In this document: positions 56,742-64,000 of the stretch, in pieces
Numbering within the stretch: the first letter of the stretch is position 1
Layout of the letters: each line of letters begins with the position of its first letter
The notes under the pieces: model-generated
The model's database searches: none
The model's input: only the letters and a program-made list of their open reading frames with translations
What the model was told of the DNA's origin: nothing
Assembly: GCF_025362455.1 (NCBI RefSeq)
Contig: NZ_JANYGJ010000095.1
Span: 1 to 64,000, forward strand
Direction: 5' to 3'
DNA length: 64,000 nucleotides
DNA from: Deinococcus sp.
GTDB taxonomy: Bacteria; Deinococcota; Deinococci; Deinococcales; Deinococcaceae
Position numbers and translations under genes: made by a program

Positions 56742-56860
56742 CGGGCGGCTGGACGCCAGGTTCAGGAGGGCTCAATGAACGCCGCGAGCAATGAGTGGAA
56801 TGCGGCGATCAAGGTCTTCAGACACCTGCATGCCCGCTGCCTATCTATCTCCGTCTCGTT

Positions 56861-56873
56861 GTATATATTCTAG
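56861..56873 (-). repeat. Dispersed GAATATATAC motif, copy 8
   Basis: CTAGAATATATAC on the minus strand, 28 bp after the mnmE stop. The rest of 56742-56900 shows nothing else I can name. Confidence 0.7.
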
Positions 56874-56900
56874 TGACGCGGAGCCAGTCCCTCGACTCCC

Positions 56901-58208
56901 CTACTTGCCCACGCAAAAATTGCGAAATACCGCGTCTATCACGTCTTCGGACACGTCGCGCCCGGTCAGCTCAGCCAGAGCCACGAGGGCGTCTTCGAGT
57001 TCCAGGCTAGCCAGGTCGTCGGGCAGCTTCCGGGCGGCCTCGATGTGCGCCAGAGCCCGGCGGGCGGCGTCGGCCTGGCGCTCGGTGGTCAGCCAGGCCT
57101 CGCTGCGGGCCACGTCGCCGAGCAGGGCGGCGCGGACGGCCCCGCGCAGGTCGCTCAGACCGTCGCCGGTCAGGGCGCTGACGCCGATGGCCTGCGGATC
57201 GTGCCAGACGCTGCCCAGGTCGGTTTTGGTCTGAATGAGAATGGTCGGCACGTCGCCGGGCAGCTCCAGCGGCTCGCGGGGCAAGGCGCCGTCTTCGAGC
57301 AGCAGCACCAGGTCGGCGTTCTGACCCAGCGAGCGCGAGTGGCGCACGCCCGCCGCCTCGGTCTCGTCGGTGGTCTCGCGCAGGCCCGCCGTATCGAGCA
57401 GCGTGACCGGCACCCCGGCCAGCTCCAGGTGGGCTTCGAGGTAGTCGCGGGTGGTGCCGGGCGTCGGGGTCACGATGCTGCGCTCATAGCCCAGTAGAGC
57501 GTTCAGCAGGCTGGATTTCCCGGCGTTGGGCCGCCCCAGCAGCGCCAGGCGGGCGCCACGGGTCGAGAGTTGCCCGGCGCGGGCGGTGGCCAGCAGCGCG
57601 GCGAGTTCATCGGCGGCGCGGCCCAGCGGTACTTCCCGCTGCTCGTCCGGCACGCCCTCCTCCGGGTAATCGAGCATGGCCTGAACGGCGGCCAGGGTCC
57701 GGGTCACGTCCAGGCTGACCCGCTCGATTCGTGCGCTCAGGGCGCCGCTCAGACCCAGCGCCGCCTGTTTGCGCCCCGCCTCGGTCTGGGCCTGCACCAG
57801 ATTCAGCACGGCTTCGGCCTGGGTCAGATCGAGTCGCCCGGCCAGGTAGGCGCGGAGGGTGAACTCACCGGGCCGGGCCGCCCTGGCGCCGAGTTCCAGC
57901 ACGCGGGCGAGCAGCCGCGCGAGCACCGCCGGGCTGCCATGCGACTGGAGTTCAGCGACGTGTTCGCCGGTGTAGCTGTGCGGCGAGCGAAACACCAGAC
58001 ACAGGCCCTCGTCGATCAGTTCGGCGTCGGCGCCGAGAAATTGGCCGTACAGGAAGCGGCCCCCGCCGACCTGGCTGGGCGTCTGGCGCCCCCGCAACAC
58101 CGCGTCCGCCACGCGCAGCGCTTCTGGCCCGGACACGCGCACGATGCCCACCCCGGCGCTGCCCGGCGCGGTGGCAATGGCGGCGATGGTGTCGGATAAG
58201 CCGGTCAT
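56901..58208 (-). CDS. mnmE: tRNA modification GTPase MnmE
   Basis: MnmE with MnmG modifies U34 of tRNAs read by wobble. The 435-aa product has the N-terminal folate-binding domain (residues 1-118, with [17 protein letters not shown]), a helical domain, and the G domain. G1 is [20 protein letters not shown]3 is [10 protein letters not shown] and the G4 equivalent is LIQTKTDL. The C-terminal F-C-V-G-K Cys motif is intact. The ATG at 58208 follows TACCCT (58216-58221) by 7 nt, leaderless. Confidence 0.96.
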   Translation of the reverse strand: MTGLSDTIAAIATAPGSAGVGIVRVSGPEALRVADAVLRGRQTPSQVGGGRFLYGQFLGADAELIDEGLCLVFRSPHSYTGEHVAELQSHGSPAVLARLLARVLELGARAARPGEFTLRAYLAGRLDLTQAEAVLNLVQAQTEAGRKQAALGLSGALSARIERVSLDVTRTLAAVQAMLDYPEEGVPDEQREVPLGRAADELAALLATARAGQLSTRGARLALLGRPNAGKSSLLNALLGYERSIVTPTPGTTRDYLEAHLELAGVPVTLLDTAGLRETTDETEAAGVRHSRSLGQNADLVLLLEDGALPREPLELPGDVPTILIQTKTDLGSVWHDPQAIGVSALTGDGLSDLRGAVRAALLGDVARSEAWLTTERQADAARRALAHIEAARKLPDDLASLELEDALVALAELTGRDVSEDVIDAVFRNFCVGK

Positions 58209-58215
58209 GGGGAGT

Positions 58216-58221
58216 AGGGTA
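58216..58221 (-). promoter_or_regulatory. Leaderless -10 element of mnmE
   Basis: TACCCT on the minus strand, 7 nt before the ATG at 58208. Confidence 0.6.
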
Positions 58222-58230
58222 GCAGGGGTT

Positions 58231-58417
58231 GTGGGGAGTGGGAAGTGGGAACAGATGAGCGACGCTTGACCGGACCATGCGAGAGCGGACGCCAATTTCT
58301 GACACCCGCTCACTTCAGCTTGATCTGTCCTAGATCACACCCAAAGTCTGCCAAACTCAACCTGAATTCAGGCTCTTCATCTTTCCCCACTCCCTACTCA
58401 CCACTACCCACTCCCCC

Positions 58418-58422
<5 letters not shown>
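58231..58422. repeat. Heptad-repeat inverted element C
   Basis: Left arm GTGGGGA, GTGGGAA, GTGGGAA then CAGATGAG. A 114-bp interior with no ORF follows. The right arm starts CTTCATCTTTCC and has CCACTCC, CTACTCA, CCACTAC, CCACTCC. The right arm runs into the pilT stop codon. Confidence 0.75.
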
Positions 58423-59487
<1,065 letters not shown>

Positions 59488-59491
<4 letters not shown>

Positions 59492-60402
59492 AAGTGGGCA
59501 CCTGCCATACGGACCTCGGTTGGAATAAGCGGCATGTTGTCGATGAGGCGCACCCCGAACAGCCGGGCCGCGATCAGCAGACGGAACTCACTGGCTTGTT
59601 GGCTGGCTTGTTGGGCACTCATCATTCTACTATCCTCGGCGCCTCTGTCATTCATGTCACTGTCGACCAGGCTCAAATAATCGAGTTTCAGCTCGGCCTC
59701 CGTGGCCAGCACGGCGTTGCCCGCCGCCAGCATCCGGCGCACGCTCGTTTCCCCGGCGGCGTAGTCGGCCTGCACGGCCCGGAGTGAGCGCGAGAGCACG
59801 GCGGCCCTGGAGCGCTGCGCAGCGGTGAAAAAGCTGTTGCGGCTGCTCAGGGCCAGCCCCTCCTCGCCCGGCAGCGCCGAGCGCACGGTGGGTACGCCGA
59901 CGATCTGCACCTCCACATTGAGGTCGCTCACCAGCCGCCGCACCACGCTGAGCTGCTGCCAGTCCTTTTCACCAAAGTAAGCCCGCCTGGGCCGCACGAT
60001 GTTCAGCAGCTTGAGCACCACCGTCGCCACACCCGTGAAGTGTCCGGGCCGGAAGGTGCCGTCGAAGCCCTCCGAGACGCCCGGCACGCTGACCCGCGTG
60101 ACGAAGCCGGGCGGGTAGATGGTGCCGACTTCCGGCGCGAACACCACGTCTACCCCGAACTCGTCGGCGAGTTTCAGGTCGCGCCCGATGTCGCGGGGAT
60201 AGGCGGCGAAATCCTCGCTGGGGCCGAATTGCAGCGGGTTGACAAATAAACTCAGCACCACCTGGGCGTTCTCGGCGCGGGCGGTGCGGATCAGGTGGCC
60301 GTGCCCGGCGTGCAGGTAGCCCATCGTCGGCACCAGGCCCAGCGAGGGTTGCCCACCCAGCGCGGCGCGGAGTTCTTCGGGCGTATGAACGAGTTGCGTC
60401 AC
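59488..60402 (-). CDS. panC: Pantothenate synthetase
   Basis: PanC joins pantoate and beta-alanine using ATP. The 304-aa product has the HIGH-like VPTMGYLHAGHGHLI, LFVNPLQFGPSEDF, YPRD, FRPGHFTGVATVVLKL, FGEKDWQQL and ALSSRN. A non-family insert of about 15 residues with a tandem SAQQASQQAS lies near residue 270, from a 12-bp duplication. The GTG start fits the family N-terminus; TAATCG lies 8 nt upstream. It is coupled to pilT. Confidence 0.94.
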
Positions 60403-60498
60403 GATGCGTCCGATTATCGGGCATAACCGGCGCCGGGTGAACAAGCACTTTGAACGAACACTTTGAACAAGCGCTTTACCTCGCCGCCCCCTTTGCCC

Positions 60499-60504
60499 TA
60501 TGCT
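60499..60504 (+). promoter_or_regulatory. Leaderless -10 element of the trp leader
   Basis: TATGCT lies 6 nt before the trpL ATG at 60511, so the leader peptide itself appears to be translated from a leaderless mRNA. A 12-13-bp tandem duplication (ACTTTGAACGAAC) lies just upstream at about 60445-60470. Confidence 0.7.
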
Positions 60505-60510
60505 GCACCC

Positions 60511-60561
60511 ATGAAGCAGCGCCCCGTGCAGTGCTGGTGGTGGCCCGAAATCCCTGGGTGA
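60511..60561 (+). CDS. trpL: trp operon leader peptide, 16 aa with Trp-Trp-Trp
   Basis: The ORF encodes MKQRPVQCWWWPEIPG and stops at 60561. Three consecutive Trp codons (60535-60543) in 16 are the hallmark of ribosome-mediated attenuation. The last codons CCT GGG (60553-60558) can pair with CCCAGG (60589-60594), the 5' arm of the terminator. Stalling at Trp would thus leave them free to form an antiterminator, while a ribosome at the stop would cover them and let the terminator form. It stands 148 bp before trpE. Confidence 0.88.
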   Translation: MKQRPVQCWWWPEIPG

Positions 60562-60585
60562 CCTCCACGCTGCCGACCCGTCGCC

Positions 60586-60621
60586 GCGCCCAGGAACCCC
60601 GTGTTCCGGGCGCGTTTTTTT
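60586..60621 (+). terminator. trp attenuator
   Basis: GCGCCC + GGAAC pair with GTTCC + GGGCGC (one bulged A), loop of 5, followed by seven T (60615-60621). It lies 24 nt after the trpL stop. Confidence 0.9.
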
Positions 60622-60697
60622 GGAAGTGGGCAGAGGGAAGTGGGAAGTAGGCACGACCCTTCATCTTTTCCCACTTCCCACTTCCTACTCCCCATTT
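60622..60697. repeat. Heptad-repeat inverted element D (empty)
   Basis: Left arm GGAAGTGGGCAGA, GGGAAGT, GGGAAGT, AGGCACGAC; right arm CCTTCATCTTTT then CCCACTT, CCCACTT, CCTACTC. It fills the gap between the attenuator T run and the trpE Shine-Dalgarno. Confidence 0.8.
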
Positions 60698-60708
60698 AAG
60701 GAGCCCCA

Positions 60709-62160
60709 ATGCCCACACAGCCAACCTCCAAGCCCCCCACCTTCACCGAAGTTCGCGAGCTGAACGCCGATCTCGACACGCCGGTCAGCGCGTATTTGAA
60801 AGTCACGAACGGCGCCAAAGACCTGAGTTTTCTGCTCGAAAGTGTGGAGGGCGGCGAGCGCCAGGCGCGGTATTCGTTTATCGGCGTGGGTGAGGTGGGC
60901 AGATTCACCCTGCGCGGACGCACGGCAACGCTGAGCGGCGTGCTGAGCGTGGCAGGCGAGGCGCAGACCTTCGAGACGAACGACCCGCTGGACGTGCTCT
61001 ACAGCCGGGTGCTGCGGCCCGTGAACCTGCCCGCCGAGAAGTTCGACGCCGCGCCCCCGTTTTTCGGCGGCGCGGTGGGCTACGCGGCCTACGACCTGAT
61101 CCGGGTGTACGAGAAGTTGCCCGACGGCAACCCCGACGAGTTGAAGGTGCCCGACGCCTTGTTTATCGTGCCCGAAGGCATCGTGATCTTCGACCATCTG
61201 CGGCACCGACTGTACGCGGTGGCCGTCTCGGAGACTCAGAGCGAGGCGCAGGCCGTGGTGCAGCGCCTGGAAACCGAGCTGCGCGGGCCGCTGCCACAGG
61301 TGCCGGGGCGCCATCCAGCCGCGCCGATGCACTTTACGAGCAACTTCACGCCGGAGGGTTACGAGGCCGCCGTGTCGCGCTGCATCGAGTACGTCCGTGC
61401 CGGGGACGTGTTTCAGGTGGTGCCGTCACAGAGATTCAGCGCCGAGCTGACCGTCGAGCCGTTCGCGCTGTACCGGGCGCTGCGGGGCATCAATCCCAGC
61501 CCGTATCTGGGCTTCCTGAACCTGGGCGACCTCACGCTGGTGGCGAGCAGCCCCGAAAGCCTGCTGCGCAGCGACGGGCACAGCATCGTGACCCGCCCGA
61601 TCGCCGGAACGCGCCCACGCGGCAAGACGCCGGAAGAAGACGAGGCCCTGGCCAGCGAGCTGCTGGCCGACGAGAAGGAACGCGCCGAGCACCTGATGCT
61701 GGTCGACCTGGGCCGCAACGACCTGGGCCGGGTGGCCGAATACGGCAGCGTGGTCGTCGAGGAGGCGTTTACCATCGAGCGCTACAGCCACGTCATGCAC
61801 ATCGTGTCGGGGGTGCGGGCGACATTGCGCGAGGGTCAGACGCCGCTGCACGCACTGGCGAGCGCCCTACCGATGGGCACGGTGTCGGGGGCACCGAAAA
61901 TCCGGGCGATGGAGATTATCGACGAGGTGGAGCCGGTGAGGCGTGGGCCGTATGGGGGCGCCTTCGGCTACATCGCCTTCGACGGCAGTTTAGACATGGC
62001 ACTGACGCTCAGAACAATGGTCGTGACGGGTGGGAAGGTGCATATCCAAGCCGGAGCGGGGATTGTCGCAGATTCAGTCCCACAGACTGAAGAGTTGGAG
62101 ACGCGAAGTAAAGCTGCTGCACTCATGCGGGCGGCGGAGCGGGCGGCGGGGGGGCTGTGA
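60709..62160 (+). CDS. trpE: Anthranilate synthase component I
   Basis: TrpE makes anthranilate from chorismate with ammonia from TrpG. The 483-aa product has the Trp feedback-site motif LLES (FLLESVEGGERQARYSFIG) near residue 42. The chorismate-binding domain follows with AGDVFQVVPSQRF, PSPYLGFLNLGD, TRPIAGTRPRGK and VDLGRNDLGRV. The C-terminal motifs are SGAPKIRAMEIIDE and IQAGAGIVADS. AAGGAG precedes the ATG by 7 nt. Expression depends on the trpL attenuator. Confidence 0.97.
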   Translation: MPTQPTSKPPTFTEVRELNADLDTPVSAYLKVTNGAKDLSFLLESVEGGERQARYSFIGVGEVGRFTLRGRTATLSGVLSVAGEAQTFETNDPLDVLYSRVLRPVNLPAEKFDAAPPFFGGAVGYAAYDLIRVYEKLPDGNPDELKVPDALFIVPEGIVIFDHLRHRLYAVAVSETQSEAQAVVQRLETELRGPLPQVPGRHPAAPMHFTSNFTPEGYEAAVSRCIEYVRAGDVFQVVPSQRFSAELTVEPFALYRALRGINPSPYLGFLNLGDLTLVASSPESLLRSDGHSIVTRPIAGTRPRGKTPEEDEALASELLADEKERAEHLMLVDLGRNDLGRVAEYGSVVVEEAFTIERYSHVMHIVSGVRATLREGQTPLHALASALPMGTVSGAPKIRAMEIIDEVEPVRRGPYGGAFGYIAFDGSLDMALTLRTMVVTGGKVHIQAGAGIVADSVPQTEELETRSKAAALMRAAERAAGGL

Positions 62161-62163
62161 ATC

Positions 62164-62633
62164 GGGAAGTGGGGAGTGGGAAGTAGGAAGTGGGAACGAC
62201 GCCAGGTGCTGGTGGCGGGCCGCGCCGGGTGCAAGAACTGGGCGTTTGGCAAGACGGTATGCGGCTCGTCAAGGTTTTGTATCAGTTGAGCAACGACTGG
62301 CCCGACACAGAGAAATATGGCCTGATCAGTCAGGTTCGGCGGGCAGCAGTCTCCATCCCAGCAAATCTGGCGGAGGGGCTAGGTCGGGGCTCGCCAGGAG
62401 AGATTGCCCGATTCACCAGAATTTCACTCGGCTCCGCCTATGAACTCCACACCTTGCTCTCGCTCGTCGGTTTTCTCGGCATCAGCACCGATGCTCAGCT
62501 TGAACCAGCCGTATCCGCCATTGAGAGTCTTATCCGTCGACTCTCCAGCTACATCAAGTACCAGGAGGCCCAGAAATGACCGATACCTCTTCATCTGTTC
62601 CCACTTCCCACTTCCTACTTCCTACTTCCCAAC
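62164..62633. mobile_element. Heptad-repeat inverted element E carrying a four-helix-bundle gene
   Basis: Left arm (62164-62197) is GGGAAGT, GGGGAGT, GGGAAGT, AGGAAGT, GGGAACG. Right arm (62588-62633) is CTCTTCATCTGTT then CCCACTT, CCCACTT, CCTACTT, CCTACTT, CCCAACG. The arms are inverted copies and enclose one ORF (62229-62579). It begins 3 bp after the trpE stop and its right arm codes for the trpG N-terminus. No transposase and no clear target duplication are visible. Confidence 0.7.
62229..62579 (+). CDS. Four-helix-bundle protein (S23/IVP family)
   Basis: The 116-aa product (GTG at 62229; an alternative GTG at 62190 adds 13 residues from the repeat arm) matches the 23S rRNA-intervening-sequence / four-helix-bundle family: [19 protein letters not shown], then [21 protein letters not shown], an [16 protein letters not shown] helix and a last helix ending in YIKYQEAQK. 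The PANLAEG turn is diagnostic. Function of the family is unknown; related folds include Avd of diversity-generating retroelements. It separates trpE from trpG, and its stop overlaps the trpG ATG. Confidence 0.85.
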   Translation: MQELGVWQDGMRLVKVLYQLSNDWPDTEKYGLISQVRRAAVSIPANLAEGLGRGSPGEIARFTRISLGSAYELHTLLSLVGFLGISTDAQLEPAVSAIESLIRRLSSYIKYQEAQK

Positions 62634-63256
62634 GAGCGAACCTCCCCGTTCACATTCTCATCATCGACAACTACGACTCCTTCACCTACAACCTGGTTCA
62701 ATACTTTGGTGAACAGGGCTGTGAGTTGACCATCTGGCGCAATGATGCGTTTACGTTGGATGATGTCGAGAAACTGAATCCGGATGCCATTGTCGTCTCG
62801 CCTGGCCCCTGTACGCCGAACGAGGCCGGGTTGAGCGTGGACGTGATCCGGACCTTCGCGCCACTTTACCCGCTGCTGGGTGTCTGCCTGGGGCACCAGA
62901 GCATCGGGGAGGCGTTCGGGGCCACCGTCAGGCGTGCTCCGGTGCCGGTACACGGCAAGACCAGCCGCGTCCAGCACGATGGGCAGACGATTTTTGCCGG
63001 ACTGGGCGGCGAGGCCACCGTCACCCGCTACCATTCGCTGATCGTGGAAGACCTGCCACCCGAACTGATCGCCACCGCCTGGACCACCGACCAGACGCCG
63101 GAGGGCGAGCAATCCATCCTGATGGCGCTGCGCCACCGCGATTACCCGGTGTTCGGGGTCCAATTTCATCCGGAAAGCATCGCCACCCAGGACGGCAAGG
63201 TTATGATTCGCAACTTCCTGAACGAAGTGCAGGCGCACAAGGCGAGGCAGCCGTGA
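62576..63256 (+). CDS. trpG: Anthranilate synthase component II (glutamine amidotransferase)
   Basis: TrpG hydrolyses glutamine for TrpE. The class-I amidotransferase core runs from [20 protein letters not shown] (from about residue 26), with [13 protein letters not shown], the nucleophile in [16 protein letters not shown] and the His-Glu pair in GVQFHPESI. The first 25 residues ([17 protein letters not shown]) are read from the right arm of the heptad element and have no counterpart in the family. No ATG, GTG or TTG lies at the normal start, so the ATG at 62576, overlapping the four-helix-bundle stop, seems to be used. Confidence 0.93.
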   Translation: MTDTSSSVPTSHFLLPTSQRANLPVHILIIDNYDSFTYNLVQYFGEQGCELTIWRNDAFTLDDVEKLNPDAIVVSPGPCTPNEAGLSVDVIRTFAPLYPLLGVCLGHQSIGEAFGATVRRAPVPVHGKTSRVQHDGQTIFAGLGGEATVTRYHSLIVEDLPPELIATAWTTDQTPEGEQSILMALRHRDYPVFGVQFHPESIATQDGKVMIRNFLNEVQAHKARQP

Positions 63257-64000
63257 TCCACGCCCGGCTGATGAACGGCGAGCGGCTGAGCCAGGCCGAG
63301 GCGGCGAGTTTCATGGACGAGGTGATGGGCGGGGACGTGAGCGCTACCCGGCTGTCTGCCGCGCTGGCCGCACTCCGGGTGCGGGGCGAGACGCCAGAGG
63401 AAATCGCCGGTTTCGCCCAGTCGATGCGCCGCCACGCCGTGCGGGTGCCGGTCACGCCCAGGGCGGTGCTGCTCGACACGGCGGGCACCGGGGGCGACGG
63501 GGCCAACACCTTCAACATTTCCACCACCGCCGCCTTCGTCATCGCGGCGGGCGGGGTGGCCGTCGCCAAACACGGCAACCGGGCCGCCAGTGCCCGCGCC
63601 GGAAGCGCCGACGTGCTCGAAGCGCTGGGCGTCAATCTGGACGCGCCGCCGGAACGCGCCGCCCAGGCCATCGACGAGCTGGGCGTGGGCTTCATGTTCG
63701 CCCGCAACTACCACCCGGCGCTGCGCCACGCCGCCCCGGTGCGGACCGAACTGGCCTCGCGCACGGCGTTCAACCTGCTCGGCCCGATCAGCAACCCTGC
63801 CGGGGCGACGCATCAGGTCGTGGGTGTCTACAGTCCGGCCCTGACACGCACGCTGGCGGAGGTGCTGCGGCTGCTGGGCTCTGCGGCGGCGCTGGTCGTG
63901 TCGGGCGAGGGGCTGGACGAACTGACCGTCAGCGGGCCGACGCAGATCAGCGAACTCAAGGACGGTCAGGTGCGCGACTACAGCATCACGCCGGAAGACG
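63253..64000 (+). CDS. trpD: Anthranilate phosphoribosyltransferase, 3' end outside the window
   Basis: TrpD transfers phosphoribose from PRPP to anthranilate. About 249 N-terminal residues are present, with the helical N-domain ([19 protein letters not shown]), the PRPP loop [19 protein letters not shown], the [21 protein letters not shown] motif and [11 protein letters not shown]. The GTG start overlaps the trpG stop (GTGA). The reading frame is open to the last base of the window. Confidence 0.95.
   Translation, partial: MIHARLMNGERLSQAEAASFMDEVMGGDVSATRLSAALAALRVRGETPEEIAGFAQSMRRHAVRVPVTPRAVLLDTAGTGGDGANTFNISTTAAFVIAAGGVAVAKHGNRAASARAGSADVLEALGVNLDAPPERAAQAIDELGVGFMFARNYHPALRHAAPVRTELASRTAFNLLGPISNPAGATHQVVGVYSPALTRTLAEVLRLLGSAAALVVSGEGLDELTVSGPTQISELKDGQVRDYSITPED

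Overview
The window is about 64 kb of a high-GC chromosome that belongs to Deinococcus or a close relative. The strongest reasons are a clear ddrA gene (Rad52-like DNA-end protector) with radiation/desiccation response motifs (RDRM) over its promoter, and a dominant leaderless gene-start grammar: a TANNNT -10 hexamer 6-8 nt before the start codon, found before more than 20 genes. Gene content is core and accessory-core. I saw no rRNA, tRNA, CRISPR array, prophage or complete insertion sequence.

Layout. 0-8 kb: 5' part of uvrC, a small protein, ackA with two coupled genes, a class-V aminotransferase, a YceI protein, aspartate kinase. 8-14 kb: a 60-aa protein, asnS, a YbjN-like protein, HAD and secreted amylase, and divergent gluQ. 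14-17 kb: trpBA, then ddrA with a coupled 41-aa membrane microprotein. 17-25 kb, all minus: Cof phosphatase, a muropeptide-recycling set (NlpC/P60, dipeptide epimerase, oxidoreductase), aspS-hisS, a lipoprotein. 25-30 kb: lipid/diacylglycerol kinase, a tyrosine recombinase behind a leaderless mini-ORF, convergent lnt, a degenerate metallophosphoesterase. 30-33 kb: gap-pgk-tpiA. 33.6-36 kb: smpB, a degenerate Amidase_3 and a GerMN protein. 36-43 kb: two alpha/beta hydrolases, pdxST, LysM/M23 peptidase, rho. 43-47 kb: T-box(Ile) leader, DHCW-type cupin, ileS. 47.8-51.5 kb: MocR regulator and divergent BenE transporter, then TetR with its operator. 51.5-60.4 kb: argS, a ParB-like protein, an APH-fold kinase, panC-pilT, mnmE. 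60.5-64 kb: trp leader peptide and attenuator, trpE, a four-helix-bundle cassette, trpG, trpD (cut by the window end).

The genes mostly serve translation (uncoupled asnS, aspS-hisS, ileS, argS, gluQ, smpB, mnmE), tryptophan synthesis, central glycolysis, B6 and pantothenate synthesis, cell-wall turnover and DNA repair. Two RNA switches are visible: a T-box with an ATC specifier before cupin-ileS, and a leaderless Trp-Trp-Trp leader peptide before trpE.

The least explained part is repeat structure. (1) A family of inverted-repeat elements with arms built from tandem 7-bp units (GGGAAGT and variants). One copy carries a four-helix-bundle (S23/IVP-like) gene and sits inside the trp operon; four others are empty. 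(2) An AT-rich 10-mer, GAATATATAC, occurs eight times. (3) Short tandem duplications of 12-24 bp at about 25 sites, mostly at gene ends or starts, one of which multiplies a -10 element. (4) A 135-bp MITE-like element and a rearranged repeat pair.
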